64,000 bases of DNA from Punica granatum (GCF_007655135.1 NC_045129.1:5890001-5954000); one strand, 5' to 3'; positions 24,238 through 36,983 are shown, numbered from the stretch's first letter. Numbers and translations are program-made. The notes: generated by a model from the letters alone, not told the origin.

Positions 24238-27200
24238 TGTCAACACCCAATTTCGGTCCATCGGCTCCAGGGGGGACTTGGAAAAAAAAAACGGAGCTCT
24301 CTCTCTCTCTCTATCTCTCTCTCGGGATTAGTCGAAAAAAAAGAAAGATCGGCAGCTGAGGTTGAAAAGGGAACCGACAACTCAACTTCGGAGGGGGATC
24401 CTTAGCTCACGGAAAAAAACGTCAACACACTCTCTCGCCCACGGAGATCTCCTGAACGCCCGCTGGTTTTCCTCTCACTTCCGGCTCCAGCTCGCCTCTC
24501 ACTCCTTGCCCGACACATACAGACGCGGCTCGCTCCCGCCCCAGCCGTGCTCAGCGATCTTCCGGGGTCTAGTGCAACCGCACCGCCACCCGAACCGCGT
24601 CCCTTCTCTTCGGTTTACTTGTCGGCACTAATCGGGTCGTTCATTTTTCTTTCCGGGTCGCACAGGTAACTCGGAACAGACACACACCAGCTCAGTCCGT
24701 GTTCAGCAGCCCAGCTCGCGCCATCGGTCTAGCCCAGCCTTGTGGCCCAATTCGGCCCCAAATCCAGCCCAGATCTCGGCCCAGTCCAGTCAACAGCCCA
24801 TTTCGGCCTAGTCCGCCCATATCGGCCCAGTTCAGCCCATCGGCCCAGTCCGGCCCAATTCAGCCAATCTCTCAACAGCCCAATTCATTGAAAATTCCTC
24901 TATTTACATAACTGCCCCCGTTCTTTTCAAAAAAGGTAAATTCTCAACTTAGTGGCATGATTAGGGCTTCATTCCTGAATATTAATGCTTGCTTGATGGA
25001 TATGATGTGAAATAAGCGTTCTTGGATTGCGTGGGTGATCGGATTTGTCCCGAACTCGATTTTACAAACTTTCTATTTTGTCGCATTTCAGTCCAGAGGA
25101 CGTATTTTATTTTTTTATTTTTACTTTTAGACCTGCCCTGAACTCTGAAATTCTTCTCCGTCAAGCCCAGCCATTTTTACCATTTTCCAATCGGTCCTTG
25201 AATTTTCCAGAATTTTTTAAAGCATCCCGAAGAACTTTTCAAGTTGTTTCATTTTAGTCTCTAGGGCCATTTTTCACCCTTTTCAGATCTGCCCCGGATT
25301 TCAAAATTTCTTTTCAATCAAGCCCAGCCATTTTTACAATTTTCCAATCTGTCCTTGAATTTTCCGGAATTTTTTAAGCATTCCGAAGAACTTTCCAAGT
25401 TGCTTCAGTTTAGTCCCGGGGCCATTTTTCACTCTTTTCAGATCTTCCCCGAATTTCAAAATTCTTTTCCATCAAGTCCCAGTCATTTTACTGTTTTTTG
25501 ATCAGTCCTTGAATTTTCCGGAATTGTTTTAAACATCCCAAAGATCTTTCCAAGTTGCTTCAGTTTAGTCCCAGGGCCATTTTTCACTCTTTTCAGATCT
25601 GCCCAGAATTTGAAAATTCTTTTCAATCAAGTCCCAGTCATTTTACTGCTTTCCAATCAGTTCTGGAATTCTCAGAATTTTTCAAGCATCCCAAGAAACT
25701 TTCCAAGTTGTTTCAGTTTAGTCTCGGGGACATTTATTTTGTTTTCAGAACAGTCCAAATTTTCAAATTCGTTTCAAAAAAGTCCTGGGACATTTTCAGT
25801 AATTTTTACACTGTCCCCAATTTTTTTAGAAATTTCAAATCTATCCCCGAGACTTTATCCGAATTTGCAAATTAGTCCATGCTCTTTTAAAATCTTTCAA
25901 TTCAGTCCCCTTGACATTTTCTAAAGAATATCCAACCCTTTCCTACTTGGATCACCGACCGACAACGTATGTGTCCCATTTAAATATATTATTCCTTTAA
26001 TTATATGTATACAACATGACATTGTATACAATGTGTGTTCTTTTACGTTTTCCCGCTTCCATGAATCGGCGTCGTTTTGTCGATTCCATTAATATTATGT
26101 TTGTGTATGCTTGTATGTGTTTATCATGATCATGGCGGCACCGATTGCGTGAAATATGTATTTTTGTCGTGCTTGATATGATAACATGCTCTTGATCCGT
26201 GTTTAAATGCTTTATTTTCTCGTTTTAATCGAAACCCCACATGAATCGGTTTAATAATGCAAACTCGACCTAAAATCAAAATTTTAAATTTCAAGACGGT
26301 TGGAAATTAGAGTTTACCGGCTGGTCAATTAATGGCTATTTCCGACGACTCGAAATCCGCAGATTAAAGCATTCGGCAAATTTTTTTAATTAACCAAAAA
26401 TTCTACATACGGGATAATCGGGACGTTAAATTTGGCTAAATTAAATCACTTGACTTCTTTAAATAAATTGTACGAACCGATTAACAATCTGTAATCACGT
26501 CGACAGTTCAAGAACTGTTAGCTATGTCTTTTTCAAATTCACAATTTCAAAATCACCGAGATACGTGTAACGTAATCTTGATTTTCATGCACACACATAT
26601 TTATCGATTCAAGGGCATGACTACCGGTTCTTGTCCTGCCGTAATCCTAGCGTAGGTTTGTGCATATAATTGGTCAAAACATGAGAAAGCAAATTAATCT
26701 CAAACTCGGCATAATCAAACATGGGCAAATAGTCAAGTAGAGGGTTAGGTTTCGAGTTTTAGGTGAAAATACTCTTAATATGTAAAAACCATATTGTCAC
26801 GATACAAAATAATTTAAAAATAACCCACACATTCAGGACTTGACTACAAACATCATGTCTGTCGGGTCCGTAAAAATAATGTCGAATGCTACATACCCTA
26901 TCCATCATCCCTTTTGTTTGTTTTAGGGTAGGATTTGTATGCCAAGATACCTCGGTTAATAATCAGTTAATTCACGTAAATTCGGCGATAACAAAAACTC
27001 CATTGTTTGTTTATTTGAGCCTGCTTTTTACATTTTTGCACCTGTTTGTTATGCGGATCGAGCCAGATTCCTTAGGACTCGATTCACACTAGGTCCAACG
27101 CCCATAACCGTCGATCACGGGGTCCAAGGCCCCCATACACTGAGTGCGCATTTAATTTAATTTTCGGTATTTTCCAAAACCATACGGTAAGCATGAGTGA

Positions 27201-27707
27201 AATCAGGGCCGAATGTGAACCGATCGGGATTTAGTCATTGTAATTTATCTTTTATTTGAGAGAACAATGTAAGGATTTATGATGTATATTTATTCATGTA
27301 ATAATCCTGGTCGGAGAGTGGACGGTTCAAGTGTCTCTTCGAATTTACGATGTCAAAACGGGCGAGTCGAGTGCAACCCTAAATCATGCGGTAAATAAAT
27401 AAAATGACAAGCCTAGCAAGCTAGAGTACCGAAAGGGGGTGTGGGATATAGGCCCACACGTAATAGAACCCCCGAATTCGGAATTTTCGGTTCCGTACAA
27501 GACCATTGCCTTAGCATACTAGGTGTATCCATACCCTTAGACCTGGGCGACTCACCGGCCCTCGACCTTCGGGTCGTAACAAGGTAGTAGCGACTCCTTC
27601 TCATGTGCGTCCGTCGCGCGTCCCCGAGAAGGTGGACACTCCCAAGCCGGGTTACATTTAGGCGCGCGCATGCGTGCCCCGATAAAGACGAAATTCGGGT
27701 GCGTACA
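24238..27707 (+). repeat. 3' LTR of the large element
   Basis: 3,470 bp, about 309 bp longer than the 5' LTR owing to a block near 27072-27380 that the 5' LTR lacks. Otherwise collinear, with the (CT)n run and the 155-bp repeats. Scattered base differences point to some time since insertion. Confidence 0.88.
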
Positions 27708-28287
27708 GTCATAATGCTTGTTAAATCAAGTTTTAAAAAAATAGAAGGAAAAATTGAAAATGAGCACTGAGGAGGTGAAAGATAATCAGTATACCCAAGA
27801 GTAGTCGACTAAAAGGCATGGCCTAAAGTAATCGAAGCATAGATAAAGGAAAACCTAAAGCACTCCGAATTTTTGGATATACAAGGCAATCATAAACCTG
27901 AAATGTACAATACATCAAAAGAATCAATTTTTCATCCAACAAAAAAATCAAAAGAATCAATTTACTGAATATAACTCACCTAATAACTATAAGTTCCTGC
28001 ACTGTTCGATTTCAAAAAATTTTCCAGCTTTTCAAAGATTTGCGCAAATTCAGAAGAGATCATTTCTGATGAACTAACTGACAATTACAAGTGATGTGAA
28101 CCCACCAGAATCATTAGATCATCATATTGAGACTACCCTATGTCAGTACTGAGACAGACTATCAGAAGCCGACGACAAAAAGAGATATTGCATGCCCAAA
28201 TTAGAATCTTTGACTATTAAGTTAATAAACAAACTTGTGAATTCCTTTTGATTGGAGATTCTTCAGTGTCTTCTTTTCAAACTTTAA

Positions 28288-28590
28288 GGGTGTGTTTGTT
28301 TTATGAACGAAGTTTAACTCAACTCAACTCAACTCCACTTATCTTCAATTCAACATCACAATCATTACTTCTTTTTATTTTTTAAATATTTTTAACTATT
28401 CAATTCAATTTTTAATAGTAAATTCTCCCAACTATTAATTATTTTTTCACAATTCAACAACACAATCATTACTTAATCATTATTTTATCTCAATTATTTA
28501 TTACTTTTTCACACTTTTTCTCATAATTCAACAATAAAATCATTACAAATCAAAACTCAACTCAACTCAACTCTCAATCCAAACGCACTC
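28288..28590. mobile_element. Tourist-like MITE (TAA target)
   Basis: A 303-bp AT-rich insertion in PAT10 fragment C. It has imperfect terminal inverted repeats (GGGTGTGTTTG at the left, CAAACGCACTC at the right) and a TAA duplication (28285-28287 and 28591-28593). Fragment D shows the empty site near 36570 (CTTTAAGAATTG). Internal runs of CAACT flank both ends. The TIR and 3-bp target fit the PIF/Harbinger group. Confidence 0.8.
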
Positions 28591-29030
28591 TAAGAATTGC
28601 CCTCTACATTGGTTTGGTTTTCTTTCTATCCAAATATAGAAGTAAAGACCTGTATCTATTGCATTCTTTAGCAGTGTCTACACATAACAACTCCAGGAAG
28701 AGAGAACCGTAATTAGCATTATGAATCCATATGATTCTTCTCCAGCAAAATTGTGTCCTTTTGAAATGACTCTCGTATAAAAGTATGATGGTTTAACTTT
28801 AACCAACTTTCACAGCTGCCACTGACCATGATGTGTTGGGAATCTTATGCTCAGCAGGAAAAATTTTGCTGAAAAAGGATATGCAGCGTAGCACTCATTC
28901 AAACAATAGAGGATGAGAAACACAATCTAGATCACCGCAACAATTTGACACAAAAATCAATCACGTGAAGTTCCTTACTTGTTCGATATTACAGTAGGAG
29001 CAAATGTAGTTTCTGCAGCAAGAAGAAGAG

Positions 29031-29480
29031 GAACCGCGGGTCCATAAGTTAATAGTCCATGCATGCAAAACCGTAGCAAACTCCTCGTGGTCAATACACG
29101 AGATGCACATGACACCATAATTAGCGTTAACAGAGCAGGGAGGAAACAAGAGCCAACTATGGGGTTTCTTCTGTTTCGGCGAAGAGAACATGAAAGAGTC
29201 ACTTATCCAATGATGCTACATTATGTTTCAACTCATACTGATCGAGTTATTAGATGTATCTCTCGTTCATCCAAAGTGCGGGAAGAATACATTAATCTAG
29301 TCGATTGACCTACTGAGAAACCAGAATTACGGGATGTCTCCTATTATTATCTTCAAGAAACCGAAGTTATGATCTCTTCATAATATGCCCCGACTGATGA
29401 AAAATGCTGATTTCAGTGGTTCTGGTTCCTTTGCTAGAAGTGAGTATCACTATCAGGGTATCAAAATGGGGCCAACTTAG
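29031..29480 (+). repeat. Duplicated segment of unknown origin beside PAT10 exon 6 (copy 1)
   Basis: Beyond the exon-6 relic the sequence stops resembling PAT10, exactly after the AAGAAGAAGAGGAA run in the intron, and instead matches 36998-37430. It has an 81-codon forward ORF (29063-29308) and overlapping reverse ORFs; none is recognised. The shared junction shows that both incomplete PAT10 copies descend from one truncated ancestor. Confidence 0.6.
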
Positions 29481-29875
29481 TCCTTTGTGAATGGGCCAAA
29501 ATGAGTACGTTTTGTAAAATGGGCCCATGAGGCCTAGTCGCGAGAAGGAACAATCCAAACATATTATGAAGGTAATGAAAATGTACTGCATGAGAGGATA
29601 ATATCAATACGTGAACTCGCAAAGAGCAAGATTACTGGTGAAAAAAGAATCCTAATCTTCGAAATAAGGATGGTTAAGTGGATATAACTATCTTCGCTCT
29701 CGAATGAAATTAGCTTGAGCTTACTTATCGTCCACATGGAATTTTTTAGTATTTGTCATTTCCATACGTAGATGTCCTTTTATCATAAGTTTGTGATGGA
29801 GGTAGGGTAGGGAGCGGGACGGTAAGGGTGGTCAGCCGATTCTAATTTTCCACACAGAAGATATACTGAAAATCC
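29481..29875. other. Spacer, nothing recognised
   Basis: About 400 bp of sequence unique in the window, with no persuasive ORF or repeat. Confidence 0.4.
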
Positions 29876-30178
29876 GTGATTTTAACTAGAGCAACTCTTA
29901 GTAAGGCGTTCTTCAACCAACTGTGTCCGATATTTCAAGCCCCTTCTGTTACAACTCGCAATCCTATGGTGCACGATATAAGGAATGATGCCTCTCTTGG
30001 TTACAATGAAAGAACTGATATTGAGTTTTCTTTGGCTATACTAGGACTTTTCCGTGCCGCTTTAATTACTTTTCTCTATACCTATTACGTTTATGGACCA
30101 GATATGACCTATCTTAAAACCGAAAAAAGAGTGTATTCAGATAAATTTGAAAGACTGTCAAGATATGAAATTGGATAA
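29876..30178 (+). CDS. Hypothetical small membrane protein, copy 3 (repeated ORF)
   Basis: 100-codon ORF whose last 80 or so residues match the ORF at 6834-7103: MVHDIR motif, one membrane segment, YVYGP, basic tail. The first 15-20 residues differ between the copies, which again hints that only a terminal exon or an element fragment is conserved. Family unknown. Confidence 0.35.
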   Translation: MILTRATLSKAFFNQLCPIFQAPSVTTRNPMVHDIRNDASLGYNERTDIEFSLAILGLFRAALITFLYTYYVYGPDMTYLKTEKRVYSDKFERLSRYEIG

Positions 30179-32099
30179 GGATATCTTAAGTCCAACTCGT
30201 TGATTCTATATATCTACAAATGAAATCTTCCAGTTGCCATTGCTTGTCCTTCAATTATGGCATTGATGATGGACGGAGCCGCAATTCCATCACAATTTAG
30301 TCTTTGGAACAATTAATAATAAAATGGTTCGAAACCCTAAAATTCATTTTCAAAAAAATTTACTCTGACCCTGAGAGGAATGAGAATTTCATCCTAACTA
30401 GATATATGGACGTTTTATCTTTTGTACGAGCACACTGATACATCGATCCTACTTTACAAAAATTATTCAAATTAATATTCATATGACGCGATAATGTACT
30501 AACTTATACTGAACTATATGTTACTATATGCATCGGCAACAATCTTCACTTACCCCGATCAATTCCTCAATTACGTAGAGCAGATAAATTCAAAGTATGG
30601 AGCAAGCAAAGCCAATACTAGCGGCCAAACGTCAAAAATGCTATTATTAGCTAGTCACTCAAAAACTTCATATGCCTCGTTTCTTAGTAAGTAAGATATG
30701 GGAAATGCCCCCCCGTGAAACCGTTGCCCTCCTTGAAACTGCTATACATATCAGGATAAGGGCTTACAGGCAGAATCCCACCGAAAAAAAAAAAACAGAG
30801 AGAGAGAGAGAAAGAAAGGAAAAAGAAGAAGAAGGTTTGATCAAATGTTGTTGGATTGACAGCAGTTCTTATTATCGTATATAAAAATTCGTAATTTATT
30901 TCGGTGGATAGAAAATGAGGTCTAAACCCAAAACAAATAAAAATTAAGAAAAACAAATAAAGGTATGGAAATCCAATGATGTCGCGTTAAATAATAGTGC
31001 TTCTAGGCCGATCGATAAATTCATAGTCTATTAATGGGAGAAAATTTTCCAAGGGCTTGGACTTCCGCGATAAATGAGGACCATTATTGCAAATAGAGAC
31101 AAAGGAGCAAAGTGGAGGAGCCAAAGTTGAATTCATCGTCATATTATATAGCAGTTGTACATATGGGTATATCTACATATAAATATATATATATATATAT
31201 ATATACACATGAACGAACCCTTTTTCCTATGGGAACTCTGAGGAAGATGGGTATGAAGCGAACGGCAAAGCATCAATCGGAAGAGTAATTAATGCACGAC
31301 GAGAAGATACATGTAATTCTTCGTTAATTCAATGCACGACACATACGTATGCACGAGATGAAACATGTACATAAGTTCGAAACAGGAAGCCTGGTTATTG
31401 CTAGTTTTGTATCGAAGGTTGATAACAGTACCCATGAACGAGATAGTGATATATTAATCAGGCAATAAATTGATTTGGTTGATACAATAAATTTTTCCTG
31501 GCTGATCGATCCTTTGATCATGAGGGCTACGCGAAGTCGCCACATAAAGCTTACTAGGACGACGGAAAATGACTGCGACCCAACTTTTCCTGTGGAAGAA
31601 TCAGTCAGAGACCGCAGAGCCAAAGAGAAAAGATTTTAAAAAAAAATTCTATGATATAATTTGCAAATTGCATTCAAAGGGTATTCGAAAGTTTAATAGA
31701 ATCCGACTAATTTAAATCCAAGCCATGCTAATTCCCGAAAGGGTGAAACTCTCATATCATAGATTTTTTTCATTTACAAATTTCGAATTCAAGCCATTAG
31801 TTTAAGACAAAAAGGTGTCAAACCAATTAAATCAACCCAGATTGGGAATATGTGAATTTTACACGTGATGTAATTAGGGCCTGGAGTCTGTTATGACCAA
31901 TTGACTATGACCAAATTGTTGCGGCAATGGGAATCAACCTCAATTAATAGACTATAGATACCTCGGATTTTCATAAAAAAAAAAGTAAAAGAAAATATCA
32001 CGTTCTCCTTATTTATTGGTAATTCTATGAATACCATACCAGCTGATGAACTTGCCATAAACATCCCTCAATTGAATCACCGAGAAGGGAAAAAGAAAG
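30179..32099 (+). promoter_or_regulatory. 5' flank of chitinase 3, with mutated TATA box
   Basis: Longer than the flanks of copies 1 and 2. It contains an extra segment at about 31030-31990 that is shared only with copy 4 (38650-39540), including the single-copy version of the 278-bp repeat unit, an (AT)n run near 31182-31204, and a 99-codon reverse ORF (31324-31623). The box at 32026-32033 reads TATGAATA in place of TATAAATA, 74 bp from the ATG. Confidence 0.55.
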
Positions 32100-33157
32100 A
32101 TGTTCAAACTAAGTTGTCTAATACTTCTCCTCCCTCTGGTCTCACTCTCACTCTCCGCATCCCGTGGGAGGGCACAGTCCGGGGACATAAGCGGGATCAT
32201 CAGCCGGGATTTGTTCAATCAGATGCTGAAGCACAGGAACGATGCTGCATGTCCTGCGAAGGGCTTTTACACGTACGATGCTTTCATTGCCGCAGCCAAG
32301 TCATTCAGCGGATTCGGGACTACCGGTGACCTTGCCACCCGGAAGAAGGAGATTGCTGCCTTCCTAGGACAGACTTCCCACGAGACCACAGGTTTCCTGA
32401 TATGCTATACTTTCTGCTAGGCTTTGCAGCAGTTTAGCATGCTATTTCCCGCCCTTCGGTTATATACATTAGGAAGATATATTTGAAATTTGATCAAACC
32501 GAGTTACCTTAGGCCACTTATATATATGTCCGAAGGCGGGTGGGCAAGTGCACCAGACGGTCCGTATGCATGGGGGTACTGCTTCAAGCAAGAGCAAGGC
32601 AACCCCGGTGACTATTGCGTAGCCAACCAGCTGTGGCCATGCGCTCCCGGCAAGAAGTATTATGGCCGTGGTCCGATACAAATCTACTAGTGAGTAATAA
32701 ACCAACACTTGATATGCTGATGATCAAACTAAAAATCAGTAATAGTATTTAATATCTTCTTATATATTGATCATCTATTGGCCGCAGCAACTACAACTAT
32801 GGCCCGGCAGGAAGAGCTATTGGTTACAACCTACTGGGAAACCCGGACGCGGTGGCAACCGATCCGGTCATCTCATTCAAGACGGCTCTTTGGTTCTGGA
32901 TGACCCCGCAGTCCCCGAAGCCCTCCTGCCACAGCGTCATCACGGGGCAGTGGAATCCTTCTAGCGCAGACTCCGCTGCGGGACGGGTCCCGGGCTACGG
33001 TGTCATCACCAACATAATCAACGGTGGGATCGAGTGCGGGAAGCCAACCCCGGGCCAGGTGCAGGACCTGATCGGGTTCTACAAGAGATACTGCGACCTG
33101 CTACAAGTGGGATATGGGAATAATCTTTACTGTGCCAACCAACGTCCATTTGCTTAG
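32100..33157 (+). CDS. Class II chitinase (GH19), copy 3
   Basis: Secreted endochitinase acting on chitin (beta-1,4-GlcNAc). Exons 32100-32391, 32536-32689 and 32788-33157 join in frame to 271 residues with GT/AG borders. Signal peptide of about 23 residues, no hevein domain. Both catalytic glutamates are present: E95 in SHETT and E117 in FKQE, with the usual GGW and [11 protein letters not shown] between. Near the C-terminus Asp of the barley-type NNLDC is Tyr (NNLYC), and one DRIGF is DLIGF. It belongs with copy 4. The protein looks functional, but its TATA box is changed, so expression may differ from copy 4. Confidence 0.95.
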
Positions 33158-34379
33158 TTAGGCAAACCATCCCACGGCCTTATCCTATAGAGAGTGTTAG
33201 AATGAAGCAAACTCCCACGTCCTATGTGTATGTGCGAAAGTTTGCCTTGTAACTCTTTCGGATAGCCGACAGTGTCCCATGTGCAAGATCGATCAATAAA
33301 AATGATCAGATTAATTATCCGGGTCGCGGTTCATCGGTTTCCATTGAAGTAAATATTACTCATTCATATATAATTAATTACTAACTAATTAACGGATAGA
33401 TTGAAAGTAATCTTGACTGTTGAATCAATTAACCATATAAATTATCAGTGCCACCGGTATTATTAGAAGTTCAACCAGCTAAAATCAAACATGAAACATA
33501 TTAGTTCTAGACAAAGGTGTATGCTGGCATAATAAAACCACCATTTCAAGTTGGAAAGAGTAGTAGTGGTGGCGATAGCGTTGTTAGCAGAGCATGTGCT
33601 TTGATAGAATGAGCAAGTCGAAAAGAACATAGAATTTGGTGAGCTGTGGACTTCGTACGACAACGGAGTCAAGTCAAGCCATTGGGCAAGTCTTTATGGA
33701 CATGGGGTAAATAACGGAAAGACAAACAGTAATTGTGATTGATCATATTTTACCGGCGTGAGTCAATTCAAGTCGTTTCACACTTATTTTCCTTAATTAA
33801 AGTTTCGGGTTCAAGTATTATAAATGGAAAAAAATCCACGTTGGGAGAATTTGCCCGGAATACTATTTGCAAGCCGAATTCAATAGGGTCGGAAGAAAGC
33901 ATTTGCCTAGACTATGCTGAATTATATATAGATAACACCTCGAATAGTAAGACAATCTCGATGGCCCAGGGCATGTGGAGATTAGGCCCCAAGCAGAACC
34001 GCGATGAGAGATGAGTGATTTCCGATAACTTATACTCACTCCTAATCTATCTAAAGCACCTTCAAACATTTACATTCATAAAAAAAGCACGAACTGCCTT
34101 CCAAACCACAAAGGCCGTCCATATCTGATTGGCTTGGTCATGTCTCACATCTAAACACGGTAGGTTCAGTTCATTCACTACATTGTGCACTAGGAAGAGG
34201 AAAGGGTTGTATTGCTTAAAGAGAACTCAATAAGTATCATCGTAGAACCGACAGCTATTACTCTTCGATCTTCTCACCTACCCAAAATTGGACCATACAA
34301 AATCTCCTCAAGGCGCCCAAAACTCCAATGCGAGGAAAAATTAAAGCACCACCAGTCCTGACCCGAACATATAATCGGT
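33158..34379 (+). other. Duplicated 3' flank of chitinase 3
   Basis: Collinear with 40698-41950. No convincing gene on either strand. Candidate poly(A) signal AATAAA near 33293. Confidence 0.55.
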
Positions 34380-34439
34380 GCAGCTATTTCTCAGTATAAT
34401 AATAGTACATTTTTTGGAGAATGATGGCCGCATCTATTC

Positions 34440-36983
34440 TTAGAAGCAGCACCGGCAAGTTAATGTCTCCAAACACGTATAAGGTCTAGACCTCTTCTCG
34501 AGCTCCTGCTGTGCAGGGACCCGCTCCAAGTAACTGCTTCCTCCACAACAGATATAGTACAAGTTTCTGCCCATACCTCTACTGAAAGCGCACACTCTTC
34601 GGAGGACATGGCTATAAAATGAACATTTAAAGAGTTGTCAACACTACGACTTCTTATGGGTATGCTGAAACAGTGGAACGAGGATCCCAGTTGTAAATCA
34701 GTCCTGGATGGGATGGCTGTTCTAAACTGAACTTTGGGATGAAAATTTGTTTTAGAATGTGAGATCTAAATGCAGACTAGCCTTTCCCCAAATCATGTAA
34801 ACAAATTCCTGAAGGATCCAAAAAATCAGAAGTGCAGAGCCTTTTTCTCTACCAAGAATCCTCCTATATTTGTCAAAATTCCGGGAGAGTCACCCGGAAT
34901 CGCGCAAAACACCAGAGTGAGGTTGAGCTCGAGTTTTTCCATGCTTTTGTAGGGGAAACAAGGAATTACCTCAAATACGTGATGCGCTGGCGCCTTACGA
35001 GCTCATAGGTCGTCTAATTTGTTAGAATAAGATAGCTGCAATGAAGATGTAAAGAGATCATAAAAGTTAAAAACACTTGGATGTGAGAGTACAAGGTTAT
35101 CGTTAGAGGAATGCCTGATACATACTAGTCATTTACCTGACCTGATCCTTAGCAAAAACCCCGTTAGGGTAATGCTATTTATTCTACCTCTTTCTCTTAC
35201 ATGTAATCGCCTATATTTGTAAATTGATGCTGAAAACAAGTGGAGACAACTGGAATACCTGTGGAAAAGCAGCTGAAGGAGCAGAAAGATCAAGGAGATT
35301 GACAGGAAAATCAGCAGGATAATCATGATTGCGCTCTTCCACCTGACAGGATCATCAATGTTTCAGGTGAAGACTTTAAATTAGGGGCCGTTTGGATTTA
35401 GAGTTAAAGTTACTTTGATTTTGATTTTGATTTTGATTTTGATTGTGGAAAAGGACAAATGAGATTTGATTATAAATTTGACTTGGGAAACGTGTGTTTT
35501 TGTTGTGTAGTGTGTTGAGTTAAAGTTCAAATTAAAGTTAAAATCAAATTTCTCTCAATCCAAACGGGGCGTAAATTCTTCTATAAAAAATTGAAAAAGA
35601 ACTGGAAAAAGCCACCTGATGTAAGATTACAACCATATCCGTTGAACAACCAGATTCCCCTCATTTTTCAGGGGTACAAGATGCTTAATAGCATCACATA
35701 AATACAGGATCAGGCCCTGAATGGCGAGTAATGTTCCATCTCCTACGCAACATATCTTCAAATTTCTATTATTAAATCACTTTACATTTGTCACCAAGCC
35801 CTAAATGGCTTAACATCATTTCAACTATATGGCTGGTTTTTTTAAGTGCTTTCACGGACACGACCAATATCCGAACTTCAACTTACCACACCCGATATAT
35901 GTTGGCGTGAAGGTAGCTAATGTACAAGAAGGCAGTCCAGAGGCAGAGTGCAGCCTCCTCGCAGAGGTACCACCTGATTATCATAAAACTAAACATTGTC
36001 ATAATGCTTGTTAAATCAAGTTTTAAAAAAATAGAAGGAAAAAATTAAAAATGAGCACTGAGTAGGTGAAAGATAATCAGTATACCCAAGAGTAGTCGAC
36101 TAAAAGGCATGGCCTAAAGTAATCGAAGCATAGATAAAGGAAAACCTAAAGCACTCCGAATTTTTGGATATACAAGGCAATCATAAACCTGAAATGTACA
36201 ATACATCAAAAGAATCAATTTTTCATCCAACAACAAATATCAAAAGAATCAATTTAGTGAATATGACTCACCTAATAACTATAAGTTCCGGGACTGTTCA
36301 TTAAATGCGCTTTGAAAAAATTTTCCAGCTTTTCAAAGATTTGCGCAAATTCAGAAGAGATCATTTCTGATGAACTAACAGACAATTACAAGTGATGTGG
36401 ACCCACCAGAATCATTAGATCATCATATTGAGACTACCCTATGTCAGTACTGAGACAGACTATCAGAAGCCGACGACAAAAAGAGATATTGCATGCCCAA
36501 GTTAATAAACAAACTTGTGAATTCCTTTTGATTGGAGATTCTTCAGTGTCTTCTTTTCAAACTTTAAGAATTGCCCTCTACATTGGTTTGGTTTTCTTTC
36601 TATCCAAATATAGAAGTAAAGACCTGGATCTATTGCATTCTTTAGCAGTGTCTACACATAACAACTCCAGGAAGAGAGAACCGTAATTAGCATTATGAAT
36701 CCATATGATTCTGCTCCAGCAAAATTGTGTCCTTTTTAAATGACTCTCGTATAAAAGTATGATGGTTTCACTTTAACCAACTTTCACAGCTACCACTGAC
36801 CATGATGTGTTGGGAATCTTATGCTCAGCAGGAAAAATTTTGCTGAAAAAGGATATGCAGCGTAGCACTCATTCAAACAATAGAGGATGAGAAACACAAT
36901 CTAGATCACCGCAACAATTTGACACAAAAATCAATCACGCGAAGTTCCTTACTTGTTCGATATTACAGTAGGAGCAAATGTAG
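34440..36983 (-). pseudogene. PAT10 fragment D (exons 6 and 8-11, no DHHC exon)
   Basis: Reverse strand, collinear with the 3' half of the intact gene. Exon 11 is complete and open to the TAA at 34440-34442. Exon 10 (about 34983-35048), exon 9 (about 35277-35361), exon 8 (about 35886-35973) and exon 6 (about 36950-36983) are recognisable. Between exons 8 and 6 the 110-bp exon 7 is gone: near 36410 only its last few bases before the donor remain. Exons 1-5, with the start and first two membrane spans, are absent. Without the catalytic Cys it cannot be an acyltransferase. A MITE sits in intron 9. Confidence 0.88.
35383..35572. mobile_element. 190-bp MITE-like insertion
   Basis: Present only in fragment D; fragments C and E read straight through here. 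Ends are inverted: AGGGGCCGTTTGGATT at the left and AATCCAAACGGGGCGT at the right. AAATT flanks both sides (35378-35382 and 35573-35577). The exact target size is ambiguous because the ends and the target share bases. Confidence 0.7.

Larger units (their letters stand above)
14324..27707 (+). mobile_element. Large LTR retrotransposon derivative without gag-pol (LARD-like)
   Basis: A 13,384-bp element with LTRs at 14324-17484 and 24238-27707. It starts TGTCAGCACCC, ends GGGTGCGTACA, and is flanked by the 5-bp duplication GTCAT (14319-14323 and 27708-27712). The reconstructed empty site agrees with fragments D and E, where the same words are contiguous. A primer-binding site lies at 17488-17506 and a polypurine tract at 24224-24237. 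The 6.75 kb interior has no ORF with protease, RT, RNase H or integrase motifs; the longest frames are in a tandem repeat. The kilobase LTRs and the type of primer site suggest a derivative of the Ty3/gypsy Tat (Ogre-like) group, but that is inference. Confidence 0.9.
11524..29030 (-). pseudogene. PAT10 fragment C, split by two retroelements and a MITE
   Basis: The reverse strand carries, from right to left, exon 6 (about 28985-29020), exon 8 (about 14235-14322), exon 9 (about 12305-12390), exon 10 (about 11938-12004) and the start of exon 11 (about 11530-11572). Exon 7, with the DHHC motif, is missing near 28105: the flanks join where 110 bp of coding sequence should be. Exons 1-5 are absent; beyond exon 6 the sequence changes at 29031. 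A 1.47 kb LTR element interrupts intron 8, a 13.4 kb LTR element interrupts the edge of intron 7, and a MITE sits at 28288. It cannot encode an enzyme. Confidence 0.85.
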
